The notes beneath the pieces were generated by a model. That model ran no database searches, had not been told where the DNA came from, and was given only the letters and a program-made list of their open reading frames with translations. Shown here in pieces: positions 8,654 through 17,904 of a stretch of DNA of 64,000 nucleotides (the first letter of the stretch is position 1; every line of letters begins with the position of its first letter). Origin of the DNA: Homoserinimonas sp. (lineage in GTDB: Bacteria > Actinomycetota > Actinomycetes > Actinomycetales > Microbacteriaceae); assembly GCA_023957835.1 (NCBI GenBank), contig JAMLGP010000001.1, positions 799,575 to 863,574 of the forward strand, given 5' to 3'. Both the position numbers and the translations under genes were made by a program.

Positions 8654-8659
8654 ACAATA
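8654..8659 (-). promoter_or_regulatory. -10 element of leaderless dadA promoter
   Basis: TATTGT (TANNNT) ends 6 bases before the dadA ATG. A GAGG lies only one base from the ATG, too close to act as a normal Shine-Dalgarno. Confidence 0.5.
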
Positions 8660-8688
8660 TCGATCGGGAAGAGAGGCTAAGCCGTGTT

Positions 8689-10278
8689 TCAGGCACCCAC
8701 CATGTCTCGTGAGCGAAGTCTCGCGAGCCCGAACACTCCAGCAAGAATCGCGAGCCCGGTGAGCACAATTAGCGGCAGAACAGCCGGGTCCTGATCAAGT
8801 CGAGGCACCGCGTTGAATGGCACGTTCTGAAGAACCCATTCGGGGAGTCCGAACAGGTCACCAAACATCGAGAGAACGACCGCAACACCGAAGAGACCCC
8901 AAGTTACGGCAGATGCTGCACGAGGAATCCAGGCCGCGCATAACACTGCGACACCAATCACCAGCAGAATCGAGGGCCAATAGGCGATCGAGGCTCCGAT
9001 GAAGCGCAAGGCTTGCCCGGTGTCGCCTATTGCCGCGCCAAAAGCAAGGCCAATTGCAGCTCCGCTCAATGCAAGCAGCATGAGAGAGAGGATTGCCGGG
9101 ACAAACATCCGAATGCCTGCCCACCGTATCCGCGAGATAGCGGAGGACCATTGCAGCTCGACCTGGCCGGATGACTCCGCGGATCTAATGGAGTCGCTGC
9201 TCTGAAGTGCGAAAGCGGCGACGAGAAGGGCGTTCGCCATGGTGAAGAAGCCGAGCAGGCCATCCAGAACATTCTTCGAAGAACCGATGAATATCTTCGA
9301 GACGGAACTGTCTCCGGCCAGGAGCTCGGCCATGGCCGTGGCAACGCCGCCAAAGAAGAGCGCACCTACGATAATTCCGAGAGTCCAGCCGATAATTGGT
9401 GCACGCTGGAGTCTGAGCGTCAAGCCGAGTTGAGTGCGGCCAAAAGGAGTTGCTTCTCTATTGCCCGCTCGATCTGGCAGCATCCCGGCGCCCAGATCCC
9501 GCCTACCCTCTAGCCAGAGAGCGCATACGCACGCGGCGGCGGCTGCAATAAGGCAAATAAGAAGCGGCCACCACAGGTTCTCACCGTAAGAGCGGGTTTG
9601 CTGACCCCAGCCAATTGGAGAGAGCCAGGTGATCCAAAGGGAACGGTCACCGTCTGCCTCCACGTCTGCGAACGCACGCAGCAGATATGCGATGCCGAGA
9701 GAACAGGAGGCGAGCGCATTGGCTCCGCGGCTGGTTGTGGTTAGCTGGCCAGACACCGCTGCTATTCCAAGAAAGACGAGCGCGACTCCGACCAAAGACG
9801 CCCCCATTAGCAACGATCCGGCAACCGGCAGCCCCTGGGAAATCGCCAGCAGCGCACAAGCGAGGCCAACCATCATGGCGAAGGTTGCGAAGACAATCCA
9901 GTTAGCGACCGAATAAGCATGTCGACCGAGCACTCCGGCGCGCAGAATCTCGGACCGTCCGCTTTCCTCCTCTGCCCGTCCATTGCGAGTGACGAGGAAG
10001 ATTACCGCGAACGACAGGCCGACGGCGAGCGTCATCCACAATTTGATGTTGAAGATGCCACCGAGCGTCCCCGCGGCGTATGGCAGTCCGGTTAGGGCTG
10101 CCACGGCGGGGGTATTGGCGACCTGTGCGTAGGCGTCGCGGGCTTCCTGAGTTGGAAAGAGCTCTCGCTGCGAATCAATCACTAGCGGAACCATTCCTGC
10201 CAAGACAGTTACCCAAATGAGCATCCTGAGCCAGTTCCGACGCAGGACGAAGCGAATCATTGTGCCGATACCTCTCAT
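8689..10278 (-). CDS. ABC exporter permease (ABC-2 like, two six-helix halves)
   Basis: A 529-residue polytopic membrane protein with about twelve hydrophobic segments arranged as two related halves, the layout of the actinobacterial antibiotic-exporter permeases (tetronasin/TnrB3-like). It begins with a basic segment and first helix (RNWLRMLIWVTVLAGMVPLVI) and ends in a helix followed by RLRSRDMVGA. It follows the ATPase gene by 5 bp. An alternative start is the ATG at 10260, preceded by AGAGG at a 10-base spacing. With the partner ATPase it probably exports a hydrophobic compound. The substrate is unknown. The operon's own TetR regulator suggests induction by that compound. Confidence 0.85.
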   Translation of the reverse strand: MRGIGTMIRFVLRRNWLRMLIWVTVLAGMVPLVIDSQRELFPTQEARDAYAQVANTPAVAALTGLPYAAGTLGGIFNIKLWMTLAVGLSFAVIFLVTRNGRAEEESGRSEILRAGVLGRHAYSVANWIVFATFAMMVGLACALLAISQGLPVAGSLLMGASLVGVALVFLGIAAVSGQLTTTSRGANALASCSLGIAYLLRAFADVEADGDRSLWITWLSPIGWGQQTRSYGENLWWPLLICLIAAAAACVCALWLEGRRDLGAGMLPDRAGNREATPFGRTQLGLTLRLQRAPIIGWTLGIIVGALFFGGVATAMAELLAGDSSVSKIFIGSSKNVLDGLLGFFTMANALLVAAFALQSSDSIRSAESSGQVELQWSSAISRIRWAGIRMFVPAILSLMLLALSGAAIGLAFGAAIGDTGQALRFIGASIAYWPSILLVIGVAVLCAAWIPRAASAVTWGLFGVAVVLSMFGDLFGLPEWVLQNVPFNAVPRLDQDPAVLPLIVLTGLAILAGVFGLARLRSRDMVGA

Positions 10279-10283
10279 GGCGT

Positions 10284-11189
10284 TTAGCTTTCCGCCGCTG
10301 AGTGAACGCCATAGTGGCGCAAAAATAGCTCCTCGAGCGAAGGGGGAGTGGATACCAGTTCGCGCGGCTCGAGTGAGGCGACGGAAGCAAGCACCTTTGG
10401 AAGTGCCGCACTATCGACCGTGAAAGTGGTGCGTCCGCTGTCTGTCGCCAGATCGTGCACGCCTTCGATTGCCGCCAGTGGACTCGGATCGCTGCCGAGG
10501 GTCACCGTGATCGTTGAACGCTGCAAGTGCCTCAGTTCGGCGAGAGTGCCGGATTCCACAGTGCGGCCGTCGCGGATGATCGTCACGGTATCGCATAGCT
10601 TCTCGACCTCAGCAAAAATGTGGCTTGAAAGCAGGACTGACCTGCCTTCGGCGCGGGCCTCTGACACGCATTCTGTGAAGACGCCCTCCATAAGCGGATC
10701 CAGGCCATTAGTTGGTTCATCGAGTATCAGTAATTCTGCGCGGCTGGCAAAGGCCGAAACCAACCCAACTTTCTGACGATTTCCCTTCGAATAGCTACGA
10801 GCCTTCTTGTTCGGATCAAGGTCGAAACGCTGCAGAAACAATTCCACCCTCGATCGGTCCAGATCTCCCCGCAGCGAACCCAGAATGTCGATAGCTTCGC
10901 CCCCTGTCAGGTTCGGCCAGAGCGTGACATCACCCGCGACATAGGCGAGGCGCCGGTGAAGTTCGACGGCATCCCGCCACGGGTCTCCGCCCAGAAGAAC
11001 TGCCCTTCCACCGTCTGCTCGAAGAAGCCCGAGCAAGATGCGGATGGTAGTCGTCTTTCCGGACCCGTTTGGGCCGAGAAATCCAGCAACGGTACCGGCT
11101 TCTATTCGCAAGTTCAGTCCATCAAGCGCTCGGGTTGAGCCATAACTCTTTTCGAGCCCTTCGATCTCGACTGCGGTCGTTGAGTTCAT
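10284..11189 (-). CDS. ABC transporter ATP-binding protein (drug-export type)
   Basis: A 301-residue ATPase with Walker A GPNGSGKTT near residue 40, a signature region YSKGNRQKVGL in place of the usual LSGGQ, Walker B LLILDEPTNGLDP, and the switch histidine in LLSSHIFAEVE. The YSKGNRQK signature and the roughly 80-residue C-terminal extension are typical of daunorubicin/tetronasin-type exporters (DrrA class). Its ATG overlaps the tetR stop as ATGA, and the permease follows after 5 bp, so the three genes form one operon. It powers the permease encoded at 8689-10278. Confidence 0.92.
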   Translation of the reverse strand: MNSTTAVEIEGLEKSYGSTRALDGLNLRIEAGTVAGFLGPNGSGKTTTIRILLGLLRADGGRAVLLGGDPWRDAVELHRRLAYVAGDVTLWPNLTGGEAIDILGSLRGDLDRSRVELFLQRFDLDPNKKARSYSKGNRQKVGLVSAFASRAELLILDEPTNGLDPLMEGVFTECVSEARAEGRSVLLSSHIFAEVEKLCDTVTIIRDGRTVESGTLAELRHLQRSTITVTLGSDPSPLAAIEGVHDLATDSGRTTFTVDSAALPKVLASVASLEPRELVSTPPSLEELFLRHYGVHSAAES

Positions 11190-11887
11190 TTCTTCCTTTC
11201 GGTTTCGCTACGCGGTGCTGGCTGTCCATTCTGATTCGCCGCAACCCGCAGATATTCGTCCAGGTAGGCACCGTCGGCAAGCACGCCTTCGGTATATACC
11301 TCCAGCGTTGGAAGGGTGACGTCATCGACGATCCCGCGAACTATGGGCCCAATTTCGGAGAGATCAAGTTTTCCTATATCAAGCTCTGCTCGAAGCGAGA
11401 GTTGAAGCAGAATCCCGCCGAGTCCGGAAGTAACTAGATATCTAGCCCTGGATGCCGGATCCCGACTTGGCCGCACGACTCCAGTCGCAACGCCTTCCTC
11501 TGAGAACACGATTGCCTCTTCGATCATGTGCTCGAGGATTTCCCGACCGGCCAGGCCACCGTCCTTCACACTTCGCAGGATGTAGACGAGCATGGGCGCA
11601 TACTCGTTGGTTTCAGAGATGATTGCGATTGACTGGGTGGGCGTCATCGCGACCCCGTTCGACTTGATCTCGCGATATTGACGAACAACTTCGAGATCGC
11701 ATTCGTGCCGGAGGTTTTCCTTTGATCCGAAGTGATGGGTAATGAGCCCTGCACTAACCCCGGCGTGAGTTGCGATGTCTCGAACACTTGCGTTGAACCC
11801 ACTGGCAGCAAAGATTTCGATCGCCGCATTCCGAAGACGGGCTCGCGCAGTGAGATCGTGTTCCGGGAACGATTCCACTATACGCAT
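11186..11887 (-). CDS. TetR-family regulator of the adjacent ABC exporter
   Basis: A 233-residue repressor. The N-terminal helix-turn-helix reads ARLRNAAIEIFAASGFNASVR followed by AGVSAGLITHHFGSKENLRHEC, the standard TetR DNA-binding domain. The C-terminal helical domain should bind the inducer. The longest reading frame begins at a TTG at 11923, but that TTG is the -35 hexamer. I take the ATG at 11887, nine bases after a perfect TATAAT. A near-palindrome overlaps the promoter, so autorepression is likely. It is the first gene of the tetR-ATPase-permease operon and probably controls it. Confidence 0.87.
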   Translation of the reverse strand: MRIVESFPEHDLTARARLRNAAIEIFAASGFNASVRDIATHAGVSAGLITHHFGSKENLRHECDLEVVRQYREIKSNGVAMTPTQSIAIISETNEYAPMLVYILRSVKDGGLAGREILEHMIEEAIVFSEEGVATGVVRPSRDPASRARYLVTSGLGGILLQLSLRAELDIGKLDLSEIGPIVRGIVDDVTLPTLEVYTEGVLADGAYLDEYLRVAANQNGQPAPRSETERKK

Positions 11888-11896
11888 GTTCAGCAG

Positions 11897-11923
11897 ATTA
11901 TACGGCTGTATAGTAATCGTCAA
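11897..11923 (-). promoter_or_regulatory. Promoter and probable TetR operator of the exporter operon
   Basis: Leftward -10 TATAAT (11902-11897) and -35 TTGACG (11923-11918) have a 15-base spacer, or 16 if TTTGAC is used. An inverted repeat ATTATAC-GGCT-GTATAGT (11897-11914, one mismatch) covers most of the spacer and the -10, a standard position for TetR autorepression. Confidence 0.65.
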
Positions 11924-11987
11924 ATCGCATCAAACGGTCACGGAAATTCCCCTGGAACTGCCTGACTGAAACTGCCGATCTCAGATG

Positions 11988-13544
11988 TCAGTCGGGCCCA
12001 GCGCGGACCGGATGTCCAAGCGGACTCGTCCATTCGAGTACTCCCGGGGCGACCTGCTCGACTTTCCATTTCGAATTGTGTTTGAGGGTGTGGTGGCCTC
12101 GACAGAGCACTTCGAGATTGCCCGGTTCGGTTTTTCCGCCGTCTTCCCAGGCGATCGTGTGGTCGATATCACACCAGGTCGCATCGCGATTACAGCTCGG
12201 GAACCGACAGTGCCGATCCCGCTGCTCGAGGTAGCGCCGGAGTGAGGCGGTTGGTCGGTAAGTGTCGGCGGTGATGATCACTCCGGAGATCGGATGGGTG
12301 ATCACGCGGACGAGTTCGGGGGCATGGGCGGCAAGCAATGCGGCAGTTTCGAGGTCGATGGGTCCGCGACCGGCGAGAGCTGCGGCTTCGAGGTTTTCGC
12401 CCGAGAACACGAGGCTCTCATCAGGGAGCCAGGCCTCACCGGAGCGCGAGTTCTTGCCTACGCTTCCTCCACTCCCGACGCGCGCGCTCTTGCCCAGGAG
12501 CGTCAGCGCCGGAATCACTATCGAAACCTGAGCCCGAATACCGCGGGCGGCGGAGAGCGGAGTAGCAGAGTCGCAAAGCGGTTCGCCGTTGAGGAGCAGC
12601 TCCACTGCCAGATCGGAGCGCAACTGGTCCCGCGAGCGCGCATCCCCAGCCGCACTTACTGCTTTGGCCTGCCGAGTCAGCCGATCGAAGATTGCTGAGG
12701 CGAAAACGGTTGGGAGAGTGTGGACGAGCTGGGACATCCCGTCTTCGAGTTCGCGGATCTCAACACAGCGGTCCTCGCTGGCCCGTCCAGCCCGCTCTTC
12801 GAAGGGCTCCTGCTGCAGCCTCGCGGCGAGGGCGCGGGCGGTAGAAGCGAGCTTGCCAGGCGTGGTCGCCTCGGCGCGGGTGAGAGCGAGCTCTTCATAC
12901 TCGGCGAGAGCTCCGCCGCGAGCTTCGGCGGCGTCCCCGGCAGCGCTGAGGCCAATCGAGTGCTCTGCGATTACCCGAGCGTGCTGGATCGAGATTCGCC
13001 CTCGAGCAAGAGCGTCGGAAACTTTCGGCAGGGCAAGCAGCCTGCGGGCGAGGTTGAACTGCACCTGAACTGTTCGATCGGCCTGCCGGGTGGCAACCGC
13101 GACTTCGGCCACCATCGATCGCCAGGCAAGTTCCTGATTGAGTCCGGATGCGTGCGGGCCGGCCTCTTCAAGCGCGATCTCCTCGAGCCGTGCCAGGCAT
13201 TCCTGCTCTCTGGCCTGCATCGCGGCCATGACCGCACGGGCCTCAAGCAGGGCGTCGAGCCAGCCCTGCGCTTCGCTGTATTCAGCGGCGTTGTATTCGG
13301 CGCTGGAAGTTGACTGCTCCGCAACCCAGTTCGCAACCAAGCGATCGAACTCAAGGCCGAAGTCGAGCTCAAGTTCGTCGACGGCTGGACCGATCTCCGT
13401 TGCCGATGGAACAGCCGATGGCAACGCAACTCGCAATGGCCCAGCCGAGCGCGGCGCAGCAAAACTCGGAGCATCCAAACTTGACACAGCCAAGCGCGGC
13501 GCGGTAACACTCGCCGCCTGCGCCTCGCTCCGCATGCCTTCCAT
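11988..13544 (-). CDS. DUF222 / 13E12-type protein with C-terminal HNH endonuclease domain
   Basis: A 518-residue member of the DUF222-HNH family, common and often multicopy in actinobacteria. An Ala/Ser/Pro-rich N-terminal 50 residues precedes the long helical DUF222 domain, and a C-terminal HNH nuclease domain follows with CRFPSCNRDATWCDIDHTIAW, the catalytic DHT histidine, paired zinc cysteines and LEVLCRGHHTLKH. The cellular role of the family is not established; nuclease activity is inferred from HNH. An alternative start is the ATG three codons downstream. It stands alone between the TetR operon and a small membrane ORF. Confidence 0.88.
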   Translation of the reverse strand: MEGMRSEAQAASVTAPRLAVSSLDAPSFAAPRSAGPLRVALPSAVPSATEIGPAVDELELDFGLEFDRLVANWVAEQSTSSAEYNAAEYSEAQGWLDALLEARAVMAAMQAREQECLARLEEIALEEAGPHASGLNQELAWRSMVAEVAVATRQADRTVQVQFNLARRLLALPKVSDALARGRISIQHARVIAEHSIGLSAAGDAAEARGGALAEYEELALTRAEATTPGKLASTARALAARLQQEPFEERAGRASEDRCVEIRELEDGMSQLVHTLPTVFASAIFDRLTRQAKAVSAAGDARSRDQLRSDLAVELLLNGEPLCDSATPLSAARGIRAQVSIVIPALTLLGKSARVGSGGSVGKNSRSGEAWLPDESLVFSGENLEAAALAGRGPIDLETAALLAAHAPELVRVITHPISGVIITADTYRPTASLRRYLEQRDRHCRFPSCNRDATWCDIDHTIAWEDGGKTEPGNLEVLCRGHHTLKHNSKWKVEQVAPGVLEWTSPLGHPVRAGPD

Positions 13545-13716
13545 GTCTATAACTCAACACCCAGCCACCGACATTCCAACTGGTAATCCACAGGCAGCAA
13601 ACACGACTTTCGAACGCGTGAAGTTCCCGCCGGCAGGCAAAGCAAATCGAGCGAAAATCGAGGGGGATTCGAGTGCCGAGCGGGCATCCGGAGCAAGTTT
13701 GGAGAATACTGGGGTC

Positions 13717-13815
13717 ATGCACCCAATCGAATACGTTCTACTGACTATCGGCACGATCGTCGCGATCCTCGGCGTCATGGCGTTCGTCACTCTGGTCAAG
13801 TCCTCGAAGTACTAG
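13717..13815 (+). CDS. Small single-pass membrane protein, 32 residues, unrecognised
   Basis: A short ORF encodes MHPIEYVLLTIGTIVAILG and a further VMAFVTLVKSSKY: one hydrophobic helix (about residues 6-27) with a Lys-rich, positive C-terminus. No function is recognised. Support comes from the clean membrane-segment pattern, GC-rich codon use like its neighbours, and an AATACT hexamer ending 6 bases before the ATG, matching the leaderless promoters of this window. It lies 27 bp before an ICMT-like methyltransferase gene on the same strand. A chance ORF cannot be excluded. Confidence 0.45.
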   Translation: MHPIEYVLLTIGTIVAILGVMAFVTLVKSSKY

Positions 13816-13842
13816 GCCGCAACCAGCAGGCCGGTCAGCCCC

Positions 13843-14310
13843 GTGAAGCGCACCTGGGCGAATTCGCTCGTCGCCGCACAGATCATCCTCATGATCGCGC
13901 TCATTGTCGAGCCGCAGGGGAGCCTCTGGCCGCGGCCAGGCTGGCTAATTGCACTCGCCGCGATCCTGATTTTCGCCGGCCTGGCGATCACCGTTCTCGG
14001 CGTCGTCACCCTCGGCAAGTCGCTCACCCCGAGCCCGATCCCGAAGGATGGCGCGACCCTCATCACGAGCGGCATCTACGCATGGGTCCGCAACCCGATC
14101 TACAGCGGCCTGCTCTTCGGCGGCTTCGGCCTCGTGCTAATCGGCGCATCCTGGTGGCACTGCCTGACTTGGCTGCTGCTGTTAGCACTGTTCGGCTTCA
14201 AAGCCCGCTGGGAAGAACGGATGCTCGCCCAGGCCCACTCGTTCACCTTCCGCGAGTACGCCCGCAAGACCGGCCGATTCGTGCCGGGGATCGGGAAGTT
14301 GGGGAGTTAA
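13843..14310 (+). CDS. Isoprenylcysteine carboxyl methyltransferase-like membrane methyltransferase
   Basis: A 155-residue integral membrane protein with a GTG start. It has four or five hydrophobic helices and the ICMT/PEMT-family signature GIYAWVRNPIYSGLL near the middle, followed by a C-terminal region with KARWEERML and EYARKTGRFVPG that forms the S-adenosylmethionine site in this fold. Bacterial members methylate small or lipid substrates; which one is unknown here. It may be co-transcribed with the small membrane ORF just upstream. Confidence 0.85.
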   Translation: MKRTWANSLVAAQIILMIALIVEPQGSLWPRPGWLIALAAILIFAGLAITVLGVVTLGKSLTPSPIPKDGATLITSGIYAWVRNPIYSGLLFGGFGLVLIGASWWHCLTWLLLLALFGFKARWEERMLAQAHSFTFREYARKTGRFVPGIGKLGS

Positions 14311-14315
14311 CCAGT

Positions 14316-14404
14316 TGGTGTCCGAGGGGGGACTTGAACCCCCACGCCCTTAAGCGGGCACTAGCACCTCAAGCTAGCGCGTCTACCAATTCCGCCACCC
14401 GGAC
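14316..14404 (-). tRNA. tRNA-Leu (anticodon GAG), CCA encoded
   Basis: On the minus strand the acceptor strand GTCCGGG (14404-14398) pairs with CTCGGAC (14326-14320) with one G-U wobble. The anticodon arm is CTAGC-TTGAGGT-GCTAG, giving anticodon GAG for leucine CUC/CUU codons. A long variable arm is present, as expected for a class II tRNA. The discriminator A (14319) is followed by an encoded CCA (14318-14316). Confidence 0.96.
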
Positions 14405-14471
14405 AAAGTGCAAAACTGCTTGCACCGAGAGTCGAGAATATCATGTTGGCGCGCCCCATGGGCACACAGGC

Positions 14472-14477
14472 TAGCGT
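14472..14477 (+). promoter_or_regulatory. -10 element of leaderless M20 peptidase promoter
   Basis: TAGCGT (TANNNT) ends 7 bases before the GTG at 14485. No Shine-Dalgarno at suitable spacing is needed if the GTG is the 5' end. Confidence 0.5.
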
Positions 14478-14484
14478 TGGGGAT

Positions 14485-15798
14485 GTGAAGTCGAACGAAG
14501 CCGATCCGGCTCAGGATCCAGTGGTCACGATTGCTCAAACGCTCATCCGCATGGATACCACCAATTACGGTGAGGGCAAGTCCAACGGCGAGGCTGAAGC
14601 GGCCGAGTATCTGGGCTCAGAGCTTGCCAAGCTCGGACTGCAGCCTGAGTACTTCGAGAGCGCGAAGTCGCGACTGAGCGTGGTCGCGAAAGTCGAGGGC
14701 GCCGATCAGTCGAAGCCCGCCCTCGTCGTCCACGGACACACGGATGTCGTCCCGGCCCAGCCGGACAACTGGAGCGTCGATCCCTTCGCCGGCACCATAA
14801 GGGACGGCCTGCTCTGGGGCCGAGGCGCGGTGGACATGAAGGACATGGACGCGATGATCGTGACCGCGCTGCAGGACATCCTCGGCGCGGGCAAACAGCC
14901 TGCCAGGAACCTCGTCGTGGCGTTCTTTGCAGACGAGGAGGCCGGGGGACTGTTCGGGGCGGGGCATGTCGTGGACACGCATCCGGAAGTCTTCGAGGGC
15001 GCGACAGAAGCAATCAGCGAGGTGGGTGGCTACTCGATCGAGCTCGCCGGAAAGCGGCACTACCTGATTCAGACTGGCGAAAAGGCGATCGTCTGGATCA
15101 AGCTCATTGCAAGGGGCACGGCCGCACACGGTTCGAGGTACATCGAAAACAACGCGGTCACCAAGCTCGCCGAAGCAGTCGCGAAGATCGGCCGGCAGGA
15201 GTGGTCGATTCGCATGACGAGCACGACGACCGCGCTTATCGCCGAACTTGCGAAGGTGCTCGGCAAGGACCCCGAGAAGGTCTCCGCAGACGAGATCGCA
15301 ATCGCGACTGGAACCGCCGCCGGCTTCATTCGCGCCTCGCTTCGGACCACGAGCAACCCGACAGGGCTCACCGCCGGATACAAGCACAATGTCATCCCCG
15401 ACACCGCGGAGGCGCGAATCGACGTTCGAACTCTGCCCGGCGAAGAAGAGGCGGTGATCGCACAAATCAGGCAAATCGTCGGCGACGACGTCGAGGTCGA
15501 AGTCATGATTCAGGATGTCGGACTCGAGACCCCGTTCGAGGGCGCGCTCATTGAGGAAATGAAGCGAGTGCTCGGCGAGCACGACCCGGGAGCGCCGATT
15601 CTGCCCTACCTGCTTTCCGGAGGAACCGACAATAAGGCGCTCAGCCGTCTCGGAATTACCGGCTATGGCTTCGCACCGCTGCAGTTGCCCGGAAATCTCG
15701 ATTTTCCGGCAATGTTCCACGGCGTTGACGAGCGAGTGCCCCTTGACGCACTAGTCTTCGGTAGGCGGGTACTGACCGACCTGTTGCTGAACTACTGA
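14485..15798 (+). CDS. M20/M25/M40-family metallopeptidase (dipeptidase-like)
   Basis: A 437-residue zinc hydrolase. The metal ligand motifs are present: [11 protein letters not shown] (His, Asp), [12 protein letters not shown] (bridging Asp), FFADEEAGG (catalytic and ligand Glu pair) and a C-terminal [16 protein letters not shown] segment with the last His. A dimerisation domain lies between. It should cleave small peptides or acylated amino acids in the cytoplasm. I chose the GTG at 14485 over the ATG at 14443 because TAGCGT ends exactly 7 bases before it and homologous sequence starts after it. A second M20 enzyme occurs at 44242-45642. Confidence 0.88.
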   Translation: MKSNEADPAQDPVVTIAQTLIRMDTTNYGEGKSNGEAEAAEYLGSELAKLGLQPEYFESAKSRLSVVAKVEGADQSKPALVVHGHTDVVPAQPDNWSVDPFAGTIRDGLLWGRGAVDMKDMDAMIVTALQDILGAGKQPARNLVVAFFADEEAGGLFGAGHVVDTHPEVFEGATEAISEVGGYSIELAGKRHYLIQTGEKAIVWIKLIARGTAAHGSRYIENNAVTKLAEAVAKIGRQEWSIRMTSTTTALIAELAKVLGKDPEKVSADEIAIATGTAAGFIRASLRTTSNPTGLTAGYKHNVIPDTAEARIDVRTLPGEEEAVIAQIRQIVGDDVEVEVMIQDVGLETPFEGALIEEMKRVLGEHDPGAPILPYLLSGGTDNKALSRLGITGYGFAPLQLPGNLDFPAMFHGVDERVPLDALVFGRRVLTDLLLNY

Positions 15799-15832
15799 CA
15801 GCGACGAATTCGGACTTGGAAGCTGGAGCGAA

Positions 15833-16681
15833 GTGTTAGAGGCGCTAATTCTCGGTCTCATCCAGGGGCTAACCGAGTTCCTGCCGATCTCATCGAGTGC
15901 GCACTTGCGAATCGCGAGCGAATTCCTCGGCTCTGGGGCAGACACCGGGGCGGCGTTCACGGCGATCATCCAGATCGGAACCGAACTCGCCGTGCTGGTC
16001 TATTTCTGGCACGACATCACGAGAATCATCGGCCACTGGTTTGCCGCGCTTTTTGGCCGGATCCCAAGGAACGACCCGCACGCGAGACTCGGTTGGTTCA
16101 TTATTCTTGGCAGCATTCCGATCGTCGTGCTCGGACTGCTTTTTCAGGATGACATAGAGACGACTTTCCGCTCGCTCTGGATAGTCGCCTTCACCCTCAT
16201 TGGCTTCGGCCTGCTGCTCGGGCTCGCCGACTGGATCGGCCGCAAGGAGCTGCGGCTCAAGGAACTGACCTGGCCGCACGCGATCGTCTACGGGCTCGCT
16301 CAGGCCCTCGCGCTCATCCCAGGAGTCTCGAGATCCGGCGGCACGATCACAGCCGGGCTGTTTCTCGGCTACGAGCGCCGCGCGGCCGCAAGATACTCGT
16401 TCCTGCTCGCTATGCCCGCGGTATTCGGCAGCGGCTTCTACCAGCTCTACAAATCGATCAAAGATCCTTGCACGGATGCCGCGCTCGGCTGCGTGCCCGA
16501 AGTCTTCAACGGCTGGGAAATCGCGGCGGCAACCGGAGTCGCCTTCGTCGTCGGCTTCGTAGTGATCGCCTTCTTCATGAGCTATATCTCGAAGCGCTCC
16601 TTCCTGCCGTTCGTGATCTATCGGGTCCTGCTTGGCGGCGCGCTAATTTGGATGCTCTCGGCGGGAGTGATCACGGCGTGA
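15833..16681 (+). CDS. uppP: Undecaprenyl-diphosphatase UppP (BacA)
   Basis: A 282-residue membrane enzyme that dephosphorylates undecaprenyl pyrophosphate to recycle the lipid carrier for peptidoglycan and other wall polymers. Both active-site signatures are visible: [10 protein letters not shown] near residue 20 and [13 protein letters not shown] near residue 162, in a protein with about eight helices and family-typical length. The GTG start follows GGAG at 5 bases. Its stop overlaps the mshC GTG as GTGA, so the two are coupled. The adjacency uppP-mshC-PAC2 resembles the arrangement seen in mycobacteria. Confidence 0.95.
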   Translation: MLEALILGLIQGLTEFLPISSSAHLRIASEFLGSGADTGAAFTAIIQIGTELAVLVYFWHDITRIIGHWFAALFGRIPRNDPHARLGWFIILGSIPIVVLGLLFQDDIETTFRSLWIVAFTLIGFGLLLGLADWIGRKELRLKELTWPHAIVYGLAQALALIPGVSRSGGTITAGLFLGYERRAAARYSFLLAMPAVFGSGFYQLYKSIKDPCTDAALGCVPEVFNGWEIAAATGVAFVVGFVVIAFFMSYISKRSFLPFVIYRVLLGGALIWMLSAGVITA

Positions 16682-17904
16682 AGTCATGGAATTTCCCGCA
16701 GCTTCCATCGCTGCCGGGGAAGGGAACCCGGCCCGCGGTCTACAACTCCTCGAGCGGGCGAGTCGAACAGCTTTCGGATGCCGGGACTGCGCAGTTCTAC
16801 GTCTGCGGGATCACGCCCTACGACGCAACCCACATTGGCCACGCTGCAACCTATCTCGCCTACGACACACTAAACCGGGTGCTACGGGATGCCGGACTCG
16901 CGGTCAACTACGTCCAGAACGTCACAGACGTCGACGACCCGCTGCTGGAACGGGCGAACGCCACCGGCGTCGACTGGTGCGAACTGGCTGAGTCCCAGAT
17001 AGACCTCTACCGCAGCGACATGGAGGCGCTTCGAGTTATCCCGCCGGATCACTATGTGGGAGTCGCCGAATCGGTCGCGGAGATAGGGGAGGCCTGCAAA
17101 CGGCTGCTTGATGCGGGTTTCGCCTATTTCGTGGAGGCAGATCTTTACTTTGATTCTGGAGCTGCGGAGCAATCCGGCCTCTGGCGGCTCGGCGAGGTGA
17201 GCGGCTACGACCGCCAGACCATGCTCGCGCTTTCTGCCGAGCGAGGCGGGGACCCCGATCGGCCCGGAAAGCGCGATCCGCTGGATCCGCTGCTTTGGCG
17301 AGCAGAGCGGCCGGGCGAGCCCTCGTGGGATTCCCCGGCAGGCAGGGGGCGGCCCGGCTGGCACATAGAGTGCTCGGTAATCGGCGGAATGTACCTCGGC
17401 GCGCCAATCCAGTTGAACGGCGGAGGCTCTGACCTGCGTTTTCCGCACCACGAGTTCAGCGCCGCGCACTCGGCGATGCTGCTCGGCAGGAAATGGTCCG
17501 AGATATATTCCCATTCCGGAATGGTTGCTCTCGACGGTGAGAAGATGAGCAAGTCCAAGGGGAATCTGGTTTTCGTATCCAGGCTGCTCGAAGCCGGCCG
17601 TGATCCGAGGGCGATTCGGCTTGCGATCCTCGAGCACCACTACCGCGAGGACTGGGAGTGGACGGAGGCCGGGTTCGCCCTTGCTGTGCAAAGACTGGAG
17701 AAGTGGACTCGCTGGGCGTCGGGTCGGGATTCGGCATCCGAGGAATCGGGCCAGGCTTTGCTGGCCGCCCTTAGAAGCGCCCTCTCGAATGATCTCGATA
17801 CGCCGCTTGCGCTAAGCGAAGTTGACCGTGCAATTGATCAAGGCGAGCCGGCAAGCGAAGTCTCGATTGCAGCAATAGACGGCCTGCTGGGAATCAAACT
17901 CTAG
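16678..17904 (+). CDS. mshC: Cysteine:GlcN-Ins ligase MshC (mycothiol biosynthesis)
   Basis: A 408-residue enzyme related to cysteinyl-tRNA synthetase that joins cysteine to glucosaminyl-inositol, the penultimate stage of mycothiol synthesis. It carries the zinc-site YVCGITPYD, the class I HIGH motif in [10 protein letters not shown], and KMSKS in [10 protein letters not shown]. The protein stops shortly after the catalytic core, without the tRNA-anticodon domain of CysS, which separates MshC from CysS. The GTG start overlaps the uppP stop. An open frame extends upstream inside uppP but has no support. The last codon shares CTAG with the convergent PAC2 gene. Confidence 0.94.
   Translation: MKSWNFPQLPSLPGKGTRPAVYNSSSGRVEQLSDAGTAQFYVCGITPYDATHIGHAATYLAYDTLNRVLRDAGLAVNYVQNVTDVDDPLLERANATGVDWCELAESQIDLYRSDMEALRVIPPDHYVGVAESVAEIGEACKRLLDAGFAYFVEADLYFDSGAAEQSGLWRLGEVSGYDRQTMLALSAERGGDPDRPGKRDPLDPLLWRAERPGEPSWDSPAGRGRPGWHIECSVIGGMYLGAPIQLNGGGSDLRFPHHEFSAAHSAMLLGRKWSEIYSHSGMVALDGEKMSKSKGNLVFVSRLLEAGRDPRAIRLAILEHHYREDWEWTEAGFALAVQRLEKWTRWASGRDSASEESGQALLAALRSALSNDLDTPLALSEVDRAIDQGEPASEVSIAAIDGLLGIKL

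Noticed and set aside
14617..15720. 367-codon frame antisense to the M20 peptidase
   Set aside because: Shadow of a gene with all metal motifs intact; the composition is that of a reverse-complement frame.
16468..16677. 70-codon upstream extension of mshC
   Set aside because: Lies inside uppP in another frame; homologous sequence begins at the GTG that overlaps the uppP stop.
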